The translations under genes and the position numbers were made by a program. This document shows positions 1 to 8,478 of a stretch of DNA of 57,648 nt, piece after piece (the first letter of the stretch is position 1; every line of letters begins with the position of its first letter). Source of the stretch: Candidatus Omnitrophota bacterium (lineage in GTDB: Bacteria > Omnitrophota > Gorgyraeia > B26-G9). Under the pieces are notes generated by a model that was not told the DNA's origin, ran no database searches, and saw only the letters and a list, made by a program, of their open reading frames with translations. Location: contig JAHITY010000023.1 of the NCBI GenBank assembly GCA_018817165.1, forward strand, positions 1 to 57,648, given 5' to 3'.

Positions 1-102
1 ACTGTTTTTGAGAAAGTCTCTATTTTGCAACTACTTACAGATTATGAATACAATAACAAATTAACTGATTCTTGTAACCAACTAGAATTATTTGACTTAT
101 AA
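1..102 (+). CDS. C-terminal fragment, possibly Y-family DNA polymerase
   Basis: Frame 1 is open from the window edge to a TAA at 100-102 and gives 33 residues ending NQLELFDL. A tail of this kind (Q-L-x-L-F-D) is typical of the extreme C-terminus of DinB/ImuB-type Y-family polymerases, where it acts as a beta-clamp-binding peptide. The preceding residues (TVFEKVSILQLL) would fit the end of the little-finger domain. The gene converges on hemW. The assignment rests on only a few residues; another clamp-binding protein could end the same way. Confidence 0.4.
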   Translation, partial: TVFEKVSILQLLTDYEYNNKLTDSCNQLELFDL

Positions 103-234
103 CCGGACACTAGTGGTAAATCATAATTAGTAATTCATAACTGCTTTTGCGTCCTAGCGTAGCGATCGTCCATCTGTCCTCCATAGCCTTGGCGAAGGAG
201 GATCATCCTTCGGTATTCTATTCATTGTTCTCTA

Positions 235-1368
235 TTACGACAACAGCTCACTGGCTATGGTATCATAATGCAATAAGCCTTTTTTGCTGAGTTTATATAG
301 ATTATTTTGCAGTAAAATAAACCCTTGCCCGACAAATTCATTTAAAACCTGAATTATATCCTGCGGTACTGCTTGCCCCAAAGCGTTTTCAATATCCTTC
401 AAACAAAATCCATTTAAAATCCTTAGTTTTAGGATTAGGGTTTCTTCGATCAGTTTTCTTGAACTTAAAATTTCTGAGCCGCAATGTTCAAAACTCCCCC
501 TTTTTACCTGTTGCTGATACTGCTTCAAATCACTGGGTTTACTAAATCTTTCTTTTTGGATATAGGAATAAGCCCCTGCCCCGATACCAATATACTCTGA
601 ATTACTCCAATAAATTAAGTTATGCTTTGATTGCCGACCTTTTTTCGCAAAACTAGAGATCTCATAATGTTTAAATTTATTGCTCGCTAAAAAATTATGT
701 GCTTTTTTATACATTAAAGTCTGGAGATCATTATCCCCTATCATTAAATCATTGCGCATATCATAAAAAGGCGTGTTTTCTTCGATAATTAAATCATACA
801 AAGATATATGGCTTATCTCCGATTCAACCGCGGCTTGCAGATCATCCTGCCAATCTGCCAAAGACTGACCAGGCAATCCATAAATCAAATCAGCGCTGAT
901 ATTATCAAAACCATTGGCTTTAAGCATTTCAAGCGATTGCAAAGCCTGTTGAGAATTATGTGATCTGCCGAGTAATTTTAAATACTTGTTTTTAAATGAC
1001 TGAACACCCACACTTACTCGATTAATTCCGGCTTGTTTATAAATCAAAATCTTTTGCTTAGATAAACTGCCGGGATTAGCTTCAATAGCCAGCTCATGAT
1101 TTGCTGCCAGTTTAAAACATTGCTTAATACGCGTAATTATTTCCTGAATATATTCCGCGCGAATAAAAGACGGGGTTCCTCCGCCGATATAAACACTGCT
1201 TATTTCCCGGTTTTGGCCAAGCTCGCTGGATAATTTTATATCCTGCAATAATGATTTGATATACTGTTTTATTTGCCGCGAATCAGCAGGCTCCCAAGAA
1301 TTAAAATTGCAATAATTGCACTTCTTAATGCAAAATGGAATATGCACATAGATGCCAATGGATTTCAT
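235..1368 (-). CDS. hemW: HemW-like radical SAM protein (heme chaperone)
   Basis: A 377-residue protein of full family length. The N-terminus has the radical SAM cysteines C13-x3-C17-x2-C20 within VHIPFCIKKCNYC, followed by IGGGTPS near residue 62, EANPGSL near 97 and GVQSF near 120, the standard HemN/HemW core. It lacks the extra cysteine right after the cluster motif that marks oxygen-independent coproporphyrinogen oxidase HemN (here C20 is followed by N-F). That makes HemW, a heme-binding chaperone that inserts heme into respiratory enzymes, the better call. The C-terminal HemN-C-like helices are present. It starts 30 bases after the end of the metallopeptidase gene on the same strand, so the two may be cotranscribed. 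Confidence 0.9.
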   Translation of the reverse strand: MKSIGIYVHIPFCIKKCNYCNFNSWEPADSRQIKQYIKSLLQDIKLSSELGQNREISSVYIGGGTPSFIRAEYIQEIITRIKQCFKLAANHELAIEANPGSLSKQKILIYKQAGINRVSVGVQSFKNKYLKLLGRSHNSQQALQSLEMLKANGFDNISADLIYGLPGQSLADWQDDLQAAVESEISHISLYDLIIEENTPFYDMRNDLMIGDNDLQTLMYKKAHNFLASNKFKHYEISSFAKKGRQSKHNLIYWSNSEYIGIGAGAYSYIQKERFSKPSDLKQYQQQVKRGSFEHCGSEILSSRKLIEETLILKLRILNGFCLKDIENALGQAVPQDIIQVLNEFVGQGFILLQNNLYKLSKKGLLHYDTIASELLS

Positions 1369-1398
1369 AAACAGGCCTTTAATATCTGATTTATCCTA

Positions 1399-2787
1399 TT
1401 ATCTGTACTCATTTCGCCAATCTCTTTCCAAAACATCTAATTCCACAAACAAAACATCCTTAACTGCTTTATAGACATTCGTGCCTTTGCCCAGCTGCTC
1501 TAAGAGCTTTTTCATATCATAAAGCGATGAACGATTAATAATGTATTGGACAAAAGCCTCAGACTGAGCATAAACTAACTCGATCCGGTTAGGCGAAAGA
1601 TAAGATAATTTGCTTAGATCCATTGAGCCTAATTTATCTAAGGGGAAAATTGTCTTATTTTCAATTGCCCGCTTGATAATCTCTATTCTTGATTTTTTAA
1701 TTGCTGCTGATTTAAACTGCTTTGCCTCAAATTCCGCCAAACCTTCATTTAACCATAAAGGCACATTATCTCCCCCGATTATCCGCACAATTACATGGGT
1801 ATATTCATGATGTAAAACTGCCTGCATCTGCAAATAATCTTTGCCTAAGTCTTCGCTAAATCTGATCTTTCCATCATATGTTCCCGCAGCCCAATCAGGA
1901 AAATAGTCGAGTTTTTTTAATTTAACCGGAGGATAAATAATAACCGGAACAGTCGCTCGGGGATAAAGATCAAAGTCCTTGCCCACCTGCTTATAAGAAT
2001 TTCTTAATATTTCCGCGGCCTTATCCGCCAAACCTTCCGTGTCAATGCCTTCAAATTTTAATTTAAAATTTTCAATTTCCCGCACACTAAAGTTTCTTTC
2101 CAGATCCTGCTCTTTTTCCAGTTTTTCCAATTTCATCCGGACCTGATATAAACTTGGATTTAATTTAAGTGCTTTCTGCCAATTATCCTTAGTAGAATAG
2201 TAATTATCCCGGACATAGGCAATTTCGCCCTTAAGCACATATAAATAAGGATTGTCCAAATCATAATGCTCAACATTCACTAACATCCGCTCAGCATTGG
2301 AATATTCATTTTCCTTAAAAAAATCATCAGCCCAAGATAAATAAACCGCGGCAATATTTTTTTTAAGCACCAGCTCTTCCGGGTTAAAATCAATCGCTGC
2401 TTTTAAATCTCGGATTGCCGAATCATATTTACCACTATCTTTAAATTCCAGGCCGCGACAATTATATAAATAAGCCAGTGCGTTTTTAATCTGTTCAATA
2501 TCCGGCTCCAGATCAAATGCTCTTTTTTGATTCTCAATTGCCTGATCCCACAATCCCTGATCCGCCAGCTCCATGGAATAATTATGATATAAGATACTAA
2601 GCTGCTTTCTAATATTTTCATCATACGGGTCATATGAATGTTTCTGCTCATATTCTTTGATTGAAGTTTGCAATTCCCTTTCACTGGCAGAAAATAGCGG
2701 ACAAACAAACCCTAAGCCATAAACTATGCAAAGCGCCAATAATCCCCAAACTAAATTACCGCGAATTTTATTCACCAAATCCCCCAT
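1399..2787 (-). CDS. TPR protein with gluzincin (HExxH) metallopeptidase domain
   Basis: A 462-residue protein with an N-terminal hydrophobic segment (about residues 11-33) that should anchor or export it. TPR-like helical repeats follow (about 45-215, with A-x-D-L-x-P type turns), then a C-terminal peptidase of the MA-like family. The zinc site is HEYTH at 327-331, followed by NEGLAEFE about 15 residues on, the usual third ligand and helix of gluzincins. This architecture is common in uncultured Gram-negative bacteria and probably acts at the cell envelope; the substrate is unknown. It is the upstream partner of hemW. Confidence 0.8.
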   Translation of the reverse strand: MGDLVNKIRGNLVWGLLALCIVYGLGFVCPLFSASERELQTSIKEYEQKHSYDPYDENIRKQLSILYHNYSMELADQGLWDQAIENQKRAFDLEPDIEQIKNALAYLYNCRGLEFKDSGKYDSAIRDLKAAIDFNPEELVLKKNIAAVYLSWADDFFKENEYSNAERMLVNVEHYDLDNPYLYVLKGEIAYVRDNYYSTKDNWQKALKLNPSLYQVRMKLEKLEKEQDLERNFSVREIENFKLKFEGIDTEGLADKAAEILRNSYKQVGKDFDLYPRATVPVIIYPPVKLKKLDYFPDWAAGTYDGKIRFSEDLGKDYLQMQAVLHHEYTHVIVRIIGGDNVPLWLNEGLAEFEAKQFKSAAIKKSRIEIIKRAIENKTIFPLDKLGSMDLSKLSYLSPNRIELVYAQSEAFVQYIINRSSLYDMKKLLEQLGKGTNVYKAVKDVLFVELDVLERDWRNEYR

Positions 2788-2998
2788 CTTAAAATTTAAA
2801 GCCTCTTTTCATTCCGGTTTTTTAGACAAAACCAAAACATTAGGCAAACCAAATCTTTGCTTAACTATCTTATTATATACAAAACAATTAGGCAAAATTA
2901 ATCTATATCCATTTTACACATATTTAGAACAAATTTGAATAATTCTTTTATCTTATTTAAAACTGGTTTTAAATTTTAATTATTTTCTAACTAAGACA

Positions 2999-3026
2999 TT
3001 GACAAACTAAACAGACTAATTATACA
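2999..3026 (+). promoter_or_regulatory. Sigma70-like promoter abutting the GGDEF gene
   Basis: TTGACA at 2999-3004 and TATACA at 3021-3026 are separated by 16 bases. The -10 ends directly at the first ATG (3027), so transcription would begin around 3032-3034. This leaves almost no leader and favours the second in-frame ATG (3036) as a leaderless start. It is predicted from sequence only. Confidence 0.45.
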
Positions 3027-4220
3027 ATGAACTCTATGAAAAAACGAGAAACCCCAAAAAACCTAGAAGACCGGCATCACGCTGAGCTGCTGATGCTCTA
3101 CGAAATCAGCATGGCAATGAGTTCCACGCTCCGACTTGATGAGATCCTTTACATTATTCTTACCAGCGTTACCTCTGGAGAAGGCCTGGGCTTTAACCGC
3201 GCCATGGTTTTTCTGGTTAATGAAAAAGATAATATTCTTGAAGGCCGCATGGGAATTGGCCCGGATTCAGAAGCTGATGCCAAAAATATCTGGGAGTTCA
3301 TCGCCGCAACCCATAAAACTCTTGATGAGCTGCTCAATGATTATAAACAATTCGGCCGCAAACAAGATTCGCTACTTAATAATAATGTTAAAAACATTAA
3401 ACTGCCCATAAACGAAAATTCAGGAATCCTGGCTCAAACAGTACTACAGCAAAAGACCTTTGAAATACTCGATTCTGAGTCAAGAAAACAAGTTGACAAA
3501 AAAGACCCGCTGATATCATTGTTCAATATGGATTATTGCTTAAGCATTCCTTTGATGGCCAATGATAAAGTACTGGGAGTTATGCTGGTAGATAATTTCT
3601 TTTCTACCAAAGTTATTACAAAAGATGATCTTTGGAAACTGACGATGTTTGCCAATAATGCGGGTCTGGCAATCGGCAATTCTCAGGAATTTGAAAAAAC
3701 TCTGATCCTTTCCAATACCGATCGTTTAACCGGGCTTTGGAACTATGGTTATTTCCAGCATCAATTAGCAGAGGAGGTTAAAAGAGCTACTCGCTTTAAC
3801 CGTCATCTTAGTTTGTTGATGATTGATATTGATCTTTTTAAGAAATTCAATGATACTTTGGGACATATTGCCGGAGATAGATTATTGCAGGAAATATCAG
3901 ATATTATTAAAGAATCATGCCGAGAAGTTGATTTGGTTGCCCGCTACGGTGGTGAAGAATTTGCAGTTATCCTACCAGAAACTTTTAAAGAAAAAGCCTA
4001 TTCATCGGCAGAAAGAATCCGAAAACTAACTGCTGCTCATCCCTGTCATTATAAGGAAGGCCAACCTTCAAAAAGAATAACAATTAGTATTGGAGTAGCA
4101 AGTTTTCCTCAGGATGCCTCCAACAAAGAAGATCTAATCGCCTTTGCGGACAAAGCACTGTATGTGGCCAAAGAAACCGGACGCAATCGGGTATGCATGT
4201 TCAGTAAAGATTTTATCTGA
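3027..4220 (+). CDS. GAF-domain diguanylate cyclase (GGDEF)
   Basis: A soluble 397-residue sensor enzyme with a GAF domain (about 20-215) joined to a GGDEF domain (about 228-395). The active-site loop is GGEEF at 308-312, so it should make cyclic di-GMP from two GTP. An RxxD inhibitory site (R299 to D302) lies five residues before it, as in product-inhibited cyclases. No transmembrane segment is present, so the signal is probably cytoplasmic. It is the only complete gene on the plus strand and it converges on smc with just 27 bases between stops. An alternative start is the ATG three codons in, because the promoter-like -10 touches the first ATG. Confidence 0.92.
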   Translation: MNSMKKRETPKNLEDRHHAELLMLYEISMAMSSTLRLDEILYIILTSVTSGEGLGFNRAMVFLVNEKDNILEGRMGIGPDSEADAKNIWEFIAATHKTLDELLNDYKQFGRKQDSLLNNNVKNIKLPINENSGILAQTVLQQKTFEILDSESRKQVDKKDPLISLFNMDYCLSIPLMANDKVLGVMLVDNFFSTKVITKDDLWKLTMFANNAGLAIGNSQEFEKTLILSNTDRLTGLWNYGYFQHQLAEEVKRATRFNRHLSLLMIDIDLFKKFNDTLGHIAGDRLLQEISDIIKESCREVDLVARYGGEEFAVILPETFKEKAYSSAERIRKLTAAHPCHYKEGQPSKRITISIGVASFPQDASNKEDLIAFADKALYVAKETGRNRVCMFSKDFI

Positions 4221-4247
4221 TAAGCAAATCATTTGAATGGTGATCAA

Positions 4248-7200
4248 TTAGCCTAAAACTTCTTCGGGAATAAGCTCTTCTTTGGTCTTGTTCCCATCTT
4301 TAAACTCACTAAATTTCACGCTAACCAATCGAGAAATACCCGGCTGTTCCATTGTCACTCCATACATAACATCAGCCATAGCAATCGTCTTTTTATTATG
4401 AGTAATGATAATGAATTGCGAACTTTTTAAGAATTCCTGCAAAACCCGGGTAAACCGGTCAATGTTTGATTCATCCAAAGGCGCGTCCATTTCATCAAGC
4501 ACGCAAAAAGGTGTAGGCTTGATCTTAAAAATAGCAAACAATAAAGCAATCGCGGTTAGAGTCTTTTCCCCACCGGAAAGTAAAGTAATGCTTTGCAGTC
4601 TTTTCCCCGGAGGGCGGACAACTATCTCCACTCCGCACTCTAAAACATCTTTGCCTTCTGTGAGCAGCAGCTGAGCATCTCCACCGCTGAATAAGAGTTT
4701 AAAATATTCCCGAAACGCTATTTTTGATTTTTCAAAAGTTTCCAAAAAAAGCGCCTTTGTTGTCCGATTTATTTTTTGAATTGCCTGCATCAAAGTTTGT
4801 TTAGCCGTCAAGAGATCATCACACTGAGTCTTTAAAAAATCAGCTCTTTCTCTTAATTCCTGTTCCTCTTCAACTGCTGCTAAATTAACCGCGCCGATCC
4901 GATCGATTTTACCTTTTAAAGCATCGATCAGCTCTTTTTGCGTATTCCAATCGATATCTTCCGGCAGTTCAATCTCAAGCGTATCCAGTTCCTGCTTATA
5001 AGCCTGCCGCATGGAATTAATCAAGGACTCTATCTTAAAGTTCAGCTCAACTTTTTTAACATCAATATCGCGGATCCGGTTACGAGTAAAATTCAAACGA
5101 TTTTCTTTTTCTTTGATCTTATTCTGAATCTCTTCAAAGCGGGTTAATAATTCGCTGCGTTTTTCTTTAAATTCTTCTAAAGATCCGCCAATTTCTTCTT
5201 TTTCCGATTCTAAAACCAGTGTAGCTGTATTCAATTCGCTTACCTGGATAGTCAGCGCGTCAATCCGCTTAATACTATCCTCTCGATAACGGATAAATTC
5301 TTCTAAATTCTGGCTTAATTCCTTTTTATTAGTATTCAGCAAAGAAAAACTTTCATTTAAAGCTGATTCCTGATCATTCAGCAGAGAAAATTCGGTTTTC
5401 ATTTCCGCGATAATTACCATAAGCTCTTCGCGTTCTTTATTTTTTATCGCGATCAATTCCTGATCAGCCGTAATGGCTTGGTCATTAGTGACTGTTTCCT
5501 GATCAACAATCGCCAGTCTTTGTTTTTTCTCGGTCTCTTTAGTCTCAAGATCTTGGAGGTCAAGCGCGGTTTCTTCAATTTCCAAATCAACCAAAACAAG
5601 CTCATCGACTAATTTTTTTCTATTTGTTTCAATGCTTATTTTTTCAGAATCGCGATTCGCCAAACTAATTTTTTCTTCATGCAGAGCATGACTCAACTGG
5701 GTAAATTCAGTTTCAACATACTGCAGCTGTTCGGCTTTATTATCAATCTCATGTTTATATTTAATAACATCCTGCTCAAGCTCAATACTTTCTTCTTTAA
5801 GCTGACGCATTTTTGCTTTTTGCGAAAACAATCCAGTAGCCTGATCAGCCAAAGGCCGGCTGATTAAACCTACCGGCGAATGGACTTCACCGTTTAAACT
5901 TACCAAGGTTTGCGCTAAAACAAACTCTGTCTCAGGCAGTTTTTCTTCGATACCAATCATCTTATTTTCCGTTTTTTCCGGCACAACAATCACAGAATTT
6001 TCATTACCATTAAAATCAATTTCGCGATTTGGATTATTCGGGTCGATTGTCCAGTGACCATCAACTACTAATTTATAAATATAACGCCCGGGCTCGAGAT
6101 TTAAAGCTTTTTGCCAAAGATTATTCTCTTTTTTCTCAAGATCGCTGTCTACTAAAGCATCCCATTGATTAAAATCACCAACGATTTTTACCTGATTAGC
6201 ATTTTCACTGCTAAACGAGAAAATAAATTCATTTGCTAGCGCAGTTTGCTCAACCGCCGGCTCAACAATATCCCGCGTTTCAGCTTGCAGCTGATCATCA
6301 AAAATATTTTGCTCTAAAATAAAACTGTTCTTAAGCAAATAAGACAAAACTTTTTTATATTGCTCATCACAGCTAATTACTTCTAAAAAGCTCTTAGCAT
6401 TTTCTACCTGCGCCTGTTGCTGAATAATCTGAGGGATTGAATCAAGAGTAATAAAGCGGATTCTGCCAATATTATGCTCCGCGAGAAAACTTCTTAGTCT
6501 TAAAGCCACAGCGCGACTATCGACCACCACTGCCTGAAGATATTCCGACAAAGCGGTTTCCACACAGACTTCATAACCCGGCTTTACTTCCATTAGATTT
6601 ACCAATACATCATGCACTCCGGCAAAAGTCTCAGGATAATTATCTTTTTGCAGCATAAAAGATTTTACCGCGCTGGAAAACCATTCATATTCTTTGTTTA
6701 ATTTTTCCAGCACTTCCAGCTGGGATTTACAGCCCACCAAAGCTTGACGGCTGTTCTGAATACTTATTTCCAATTCTTTAATTTGGGCATTCAGCTGCTC
6801 ATAATTAAGTTTAAGATTCTGAGCATCGCTTTCTTCCTTATTAACTTTACCTCTAAGATTTTCCACTTCCGCTATTTTGCTGACTAATTCCGCATTGATC
6901 TTAGCATATTCCTGGCTAGTCTTTTCTTTTTCCTGATTAAGTCTTAATAATCGGGCATTAGCATTACTAATGTTCGCGGAAAGCTTGGCTAATTCATTTT
7001 TAATCTGCGCGTGTTCACTGAGCAGTTTAACCGCAATAACTCTGCTTTCCTCCGCGGATTTCTGAATGATTTTAATTTGATTTTCGATTTCAATAATTGA
7101 AGCCTGACGCGAATTAAGATTAAATTCTTTTTCATTTTTTTCGTCTGAAAAAGCGGATATCCGTGCCTGGAGCTGATCGATTTGGGCCTGAAGTTCTTTA

Positions 7201-8195
7201 ATCTTTTTTTCAGCGTTTTCAATATCCCGATTATAATCCTTAACTCTTTGGCTAAATTCCTCGATGCGCTCATTATTTAATTCCACAGAATGAATATTCT
7301 GTTCAATCTGAGAAACCGTGCGGACAAATTGATTGTTTAAATGGCTATAATTATGTTCCACTTCTGAAAGCGTTGTTTTTAAAACCCCGAACTCTTCTGA
7401 CAAAACGCCCAGATCACTTTCCATTTCAGTTTGTTCCTGATGAAAACCCGTTTCTTCCTGATTCAGCTGATCTTTTGTGCCTTTAAGCTGCTGATATTGG
7501 AAATATATATACTGCGTATCGAGAGTTTTAAGTTCCCCAAAATTTTCCTGAAAACGACGCGCTTTACTTACCTGACGGGCAATTGAATTTAACTGCCGAT
7601 TTACCTCAACCACAATATCATTTACCCGCAAAAGATTTTCTTCAGTTGCCTGAAGTTTTCGCATGGCTTCATTTTTTTGTTTTTTATAACGAGTAATTCC
7701 ACTGGCTTCTTCAAAAACAATACGTCTTTCTTCAGGCTTAGAACTAATGATCGCGTCAATTCTTCCCTGTTCCAGCAAAGAATATGATTCCGTACCAATA
7801 CCAGTACCCATTAATAATTCAGTTATGTCTCTTAATCTAACCGGAGTTTTATTTAAAAGATATTCACTTTCTCCTGAGCGATATAATCTGCGGGTAATCG
7901 TTACTTCATCATAATCAATCGGCAGAACTCTTTCTTCATTAGATAAGGTCAGAGAAACTTCTGACATATTTACCGGAGGACGCGTCTCAGTTCCATTAAA
8001 AATAACATCTTCCATTTTCGCGCCGCGCATCGATTTTGCGCTTTGCTCACCTAAAACCCATTTAATCGCGTCGGAAATATTACTTTTTCCTGTTCCATTG
8101 GGTCCAACAATCGCGGTTACGCCTGGTTCGAAAATAAGAGAAGTTTTATCAACAAAGGATTTGAATCCGTAGAGTTCTAGCTTTTTAAAATACAT
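4248..8195 (-). CDS. smc: SMC chromosome-segregation ATPase with glycogen-binding module in the hinge
   Basis: At 1315 residues this is longer than the usual ~1190. The N-terminal head has Walker A (GPNGTGKSN, 31-39). Two long coiled coils follow (about 170-515 and 790-1110). The C-terminal head has LLSGGEKTL and Walker B (VLDEMDAPLDE). The hinge begins near 520 (FAGVHDVLVNL). After YLLKNSFILEQ it is interrupted by an E-set carbohydrate-binding module at about 657-739, then resumes near 757 with VSLNGEVHSP. The insert has the glycogen-contact residues of AMPK-beta: W678 in GDFNQW, K708 in YIYKL, W715 in DGHWTIDP, and N731/N733 before the last strand. The glycine-rich end of the normal hinge (GGSxTGG) reads VGLISRP instead. 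One unbroken frame covers everything, so this is a genuine fusion and not a misassembly visible at this level. SMC with ScpAB compacts and segregates the chromosome; a sugar-responsive hinge is inference. Confidence 0.95.
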   Translation of the reverse strand: MYFKKLELYGFKSFVDKTSLIFEPGVTAIVGPNGTGKSNISDAIKWVLGEQSAKSMRGAKMEDVIFNGTETRPPVNMSEVSLTLSNEERVLPIDYDEVTITRRLYRSGESEYLLNKTPVRLRDITELLMGTGIGTESYSLLEQGRIDAIISSKPEERRIVFEEASGITRYKKQKNEAMRKLQATEENLLRVNDIVVEVNRQLNSIARQVSKARRFQENFGELKTLDTQYIYFQYQQLKGTKDQLNQEETGFHQEQTEMESDLGVLSEEFGVLKTTLSEVEHNYSHLNNQFVRTVSQIEQNIHSVELNNERIEEFSQRVKDYNRDIENAEKKIKELQAQIDQLQARISAFSDEKNEKEFNLNSRQASIIEIENQIKIIQKSAEESRVIAVKLLSEHAQIKNELAKLSANISNANARLLRLNQEKEKTSQEYAKINAELVSKIAEVENLRGKVNKEESDAQNLKLNYEQLNAQIKELEISIQNSRQALVGCKSQLEVLEKLNKEYEWFSSAVKSFMLQKDNYPETFAGVHDVLVNLMEVKPGYEVCVETALSEYLQAVVVDSRAVALRLRSFLAEHNIGRIRFITLDSIPQIIQQQAQVENAKSFLEVISCDEQYKKVLSYLLKNSFILEQNIFDDQLQAETRDIVEPAVEQTALANEFIFSFSSENANQVKIVGDFNQWDALVDSDLEKKENNLWQKALNLEPGRYIYKLVVDGHWTIDPNNPNREIDFNGNENSVIVVPEKTENKMIGIEEKLPETEFVLAQTLVSLNGEVHSPVGLISRPLADQATGLFSQKAKMRQLKEESIELEQDVIKYKHEIDNKAEQLQYVETEFTQLSHALHEEKISLANRDSEKISIETNRKKLVDELVLVDLEIEETALDLQDLETKETEKKQRLAIVDQETVTNDQAITADQELIAIKNKEREELMVIIAEMKTEFSLLNDQESALNESFSLLNTNKKELSQNLEEFIRYREDSIKRIDALTIQVSELNTATLVLESEKEEIGGSLEEFKEKRSELLTRFEEIQNKIKEKENRLNFTRNRIRDIDVKKVELNFKIESLINSMRQAYKQELDTLEIELPEDIDWNTQKELIDALKGKIDRIGAVNLAAVEEEQELRERADFLKTQCDDLLTAKQTLMQAIQKINRTTKALFLETFEKSKIAFREYFKLLFSGGDAQLLLTEGKDVLECGVEIVVRPPGKRLQSITLLSGGEKTLTAIALLFAIFKIKPTPFCVLDEMDAPLDESNIDRFTRVLQEFLKSSQFIIITHNKKTIAMADVMYGVTMEQPGISRLVSVKFSEFKDGNKTKEELIPEEVLG
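5979..6227 (-). other. CBM48/AMPK-type glycogen-binding domain inside smc
   Basis: This marks the segment of smc coding for residues 657-739. It folds, by motif, as an early E-set beta-sandwich: FIFSFSS strand, VKIVGDFNQWD with the first stacking Trp, LWQKALNLEPGRYIYKLVVDG, HWTIDPNNPN with the second Trp, and a final NSVIVVP strand. All key glycogen-contact positions of AMPK-beta or GlgB N-terminal modules are kept, so it is likely to bind alpha-glucan rather than be a relic. Linkers rich in E, K and Q flank it on both sides. Confidence 0.88.
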
Positions 8196-8244
8196 TTTAT
8201 ATCCTTATATTATCTTTCGCAGGGGCACTCCCTTGCACTTTGAA

Positions 8245-8273
8245 ATTATAGCAGATTAGCCCAATATATGCAA
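8245..8273 (-). promoter_or_regulatory. Sigma70 promoter for smc
   Basis: On the minus strand TTGCAT (8273-8268) is followed after 17 bases by TATAAT (8250-8245), preceded by TGC as an extended -10. Transcription would start about 45 bases before the smc ATG. The leader contains AAGGATAT as ribosome-binding site. Confidence 0.65.
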
Positions 8274-8320
8274 CATATTTACAAAAAAAAGTTTTCAAAC
8301 ACAATATATGGTGTTAGTAC

Positions 8321-8473
8321 AGCGGTTAGCGTATAGCGATTAGCGGTTAGAAGAAACACAAAGTCACAAAACAACTAGAAGAAAATTCGTAAAGTTTAGA
8401 GAAAATAAAAAATATGCACTAACCGCTATTCTCTGCCTTTCCTGCTTTTCTATTCGCTAAACGCTATTCGCTG
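8321..8473. repeat. Inverted cluster of TAGCG/CGCTA heptamer-like repeats
   Basis: The left arm (8321-8350) is a run of TAGCG words spaced about 7-8 bases (AGCGGTTAGCGTATAGCG and onward). The right arm (8419-8473) is the same kind of run inverted (CTAACCGCTATT, CGCTAAACGCTATTCGC). The arms could pair around an AT-rich loop of about 70 bases. It fills most of the space between smc and the DUF4139 gene. Similar short words recur at 31205, 32679, 37270, 39628 and 53060. Confidence 0.6.
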
Positions 8474-8478
8474 CTTTC

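Noticed and set aside
235..1368. HemN coproporphyrinogen III dehydrogenase
   Set aside because: The cysteine that follows CxxxCxxC in HemN is absent and the length fits HemW.
1610..1810. Plus-strand open frame of 66 codons
   Set aside because: It lies fully antisense to the metallopeptidase and has no ribosome-binding site.
4405..7273. Several open frames opposite and alongside smc
   Set aside because: All are shadows of the coiled-coil coding frame, rich in Lys/Leu or Phe runs with no family features.
8321..8473. CRISPR array
   Set aside because: The words are only about 7-8 bases, there are no spacers of constant length and the arms are inverted.
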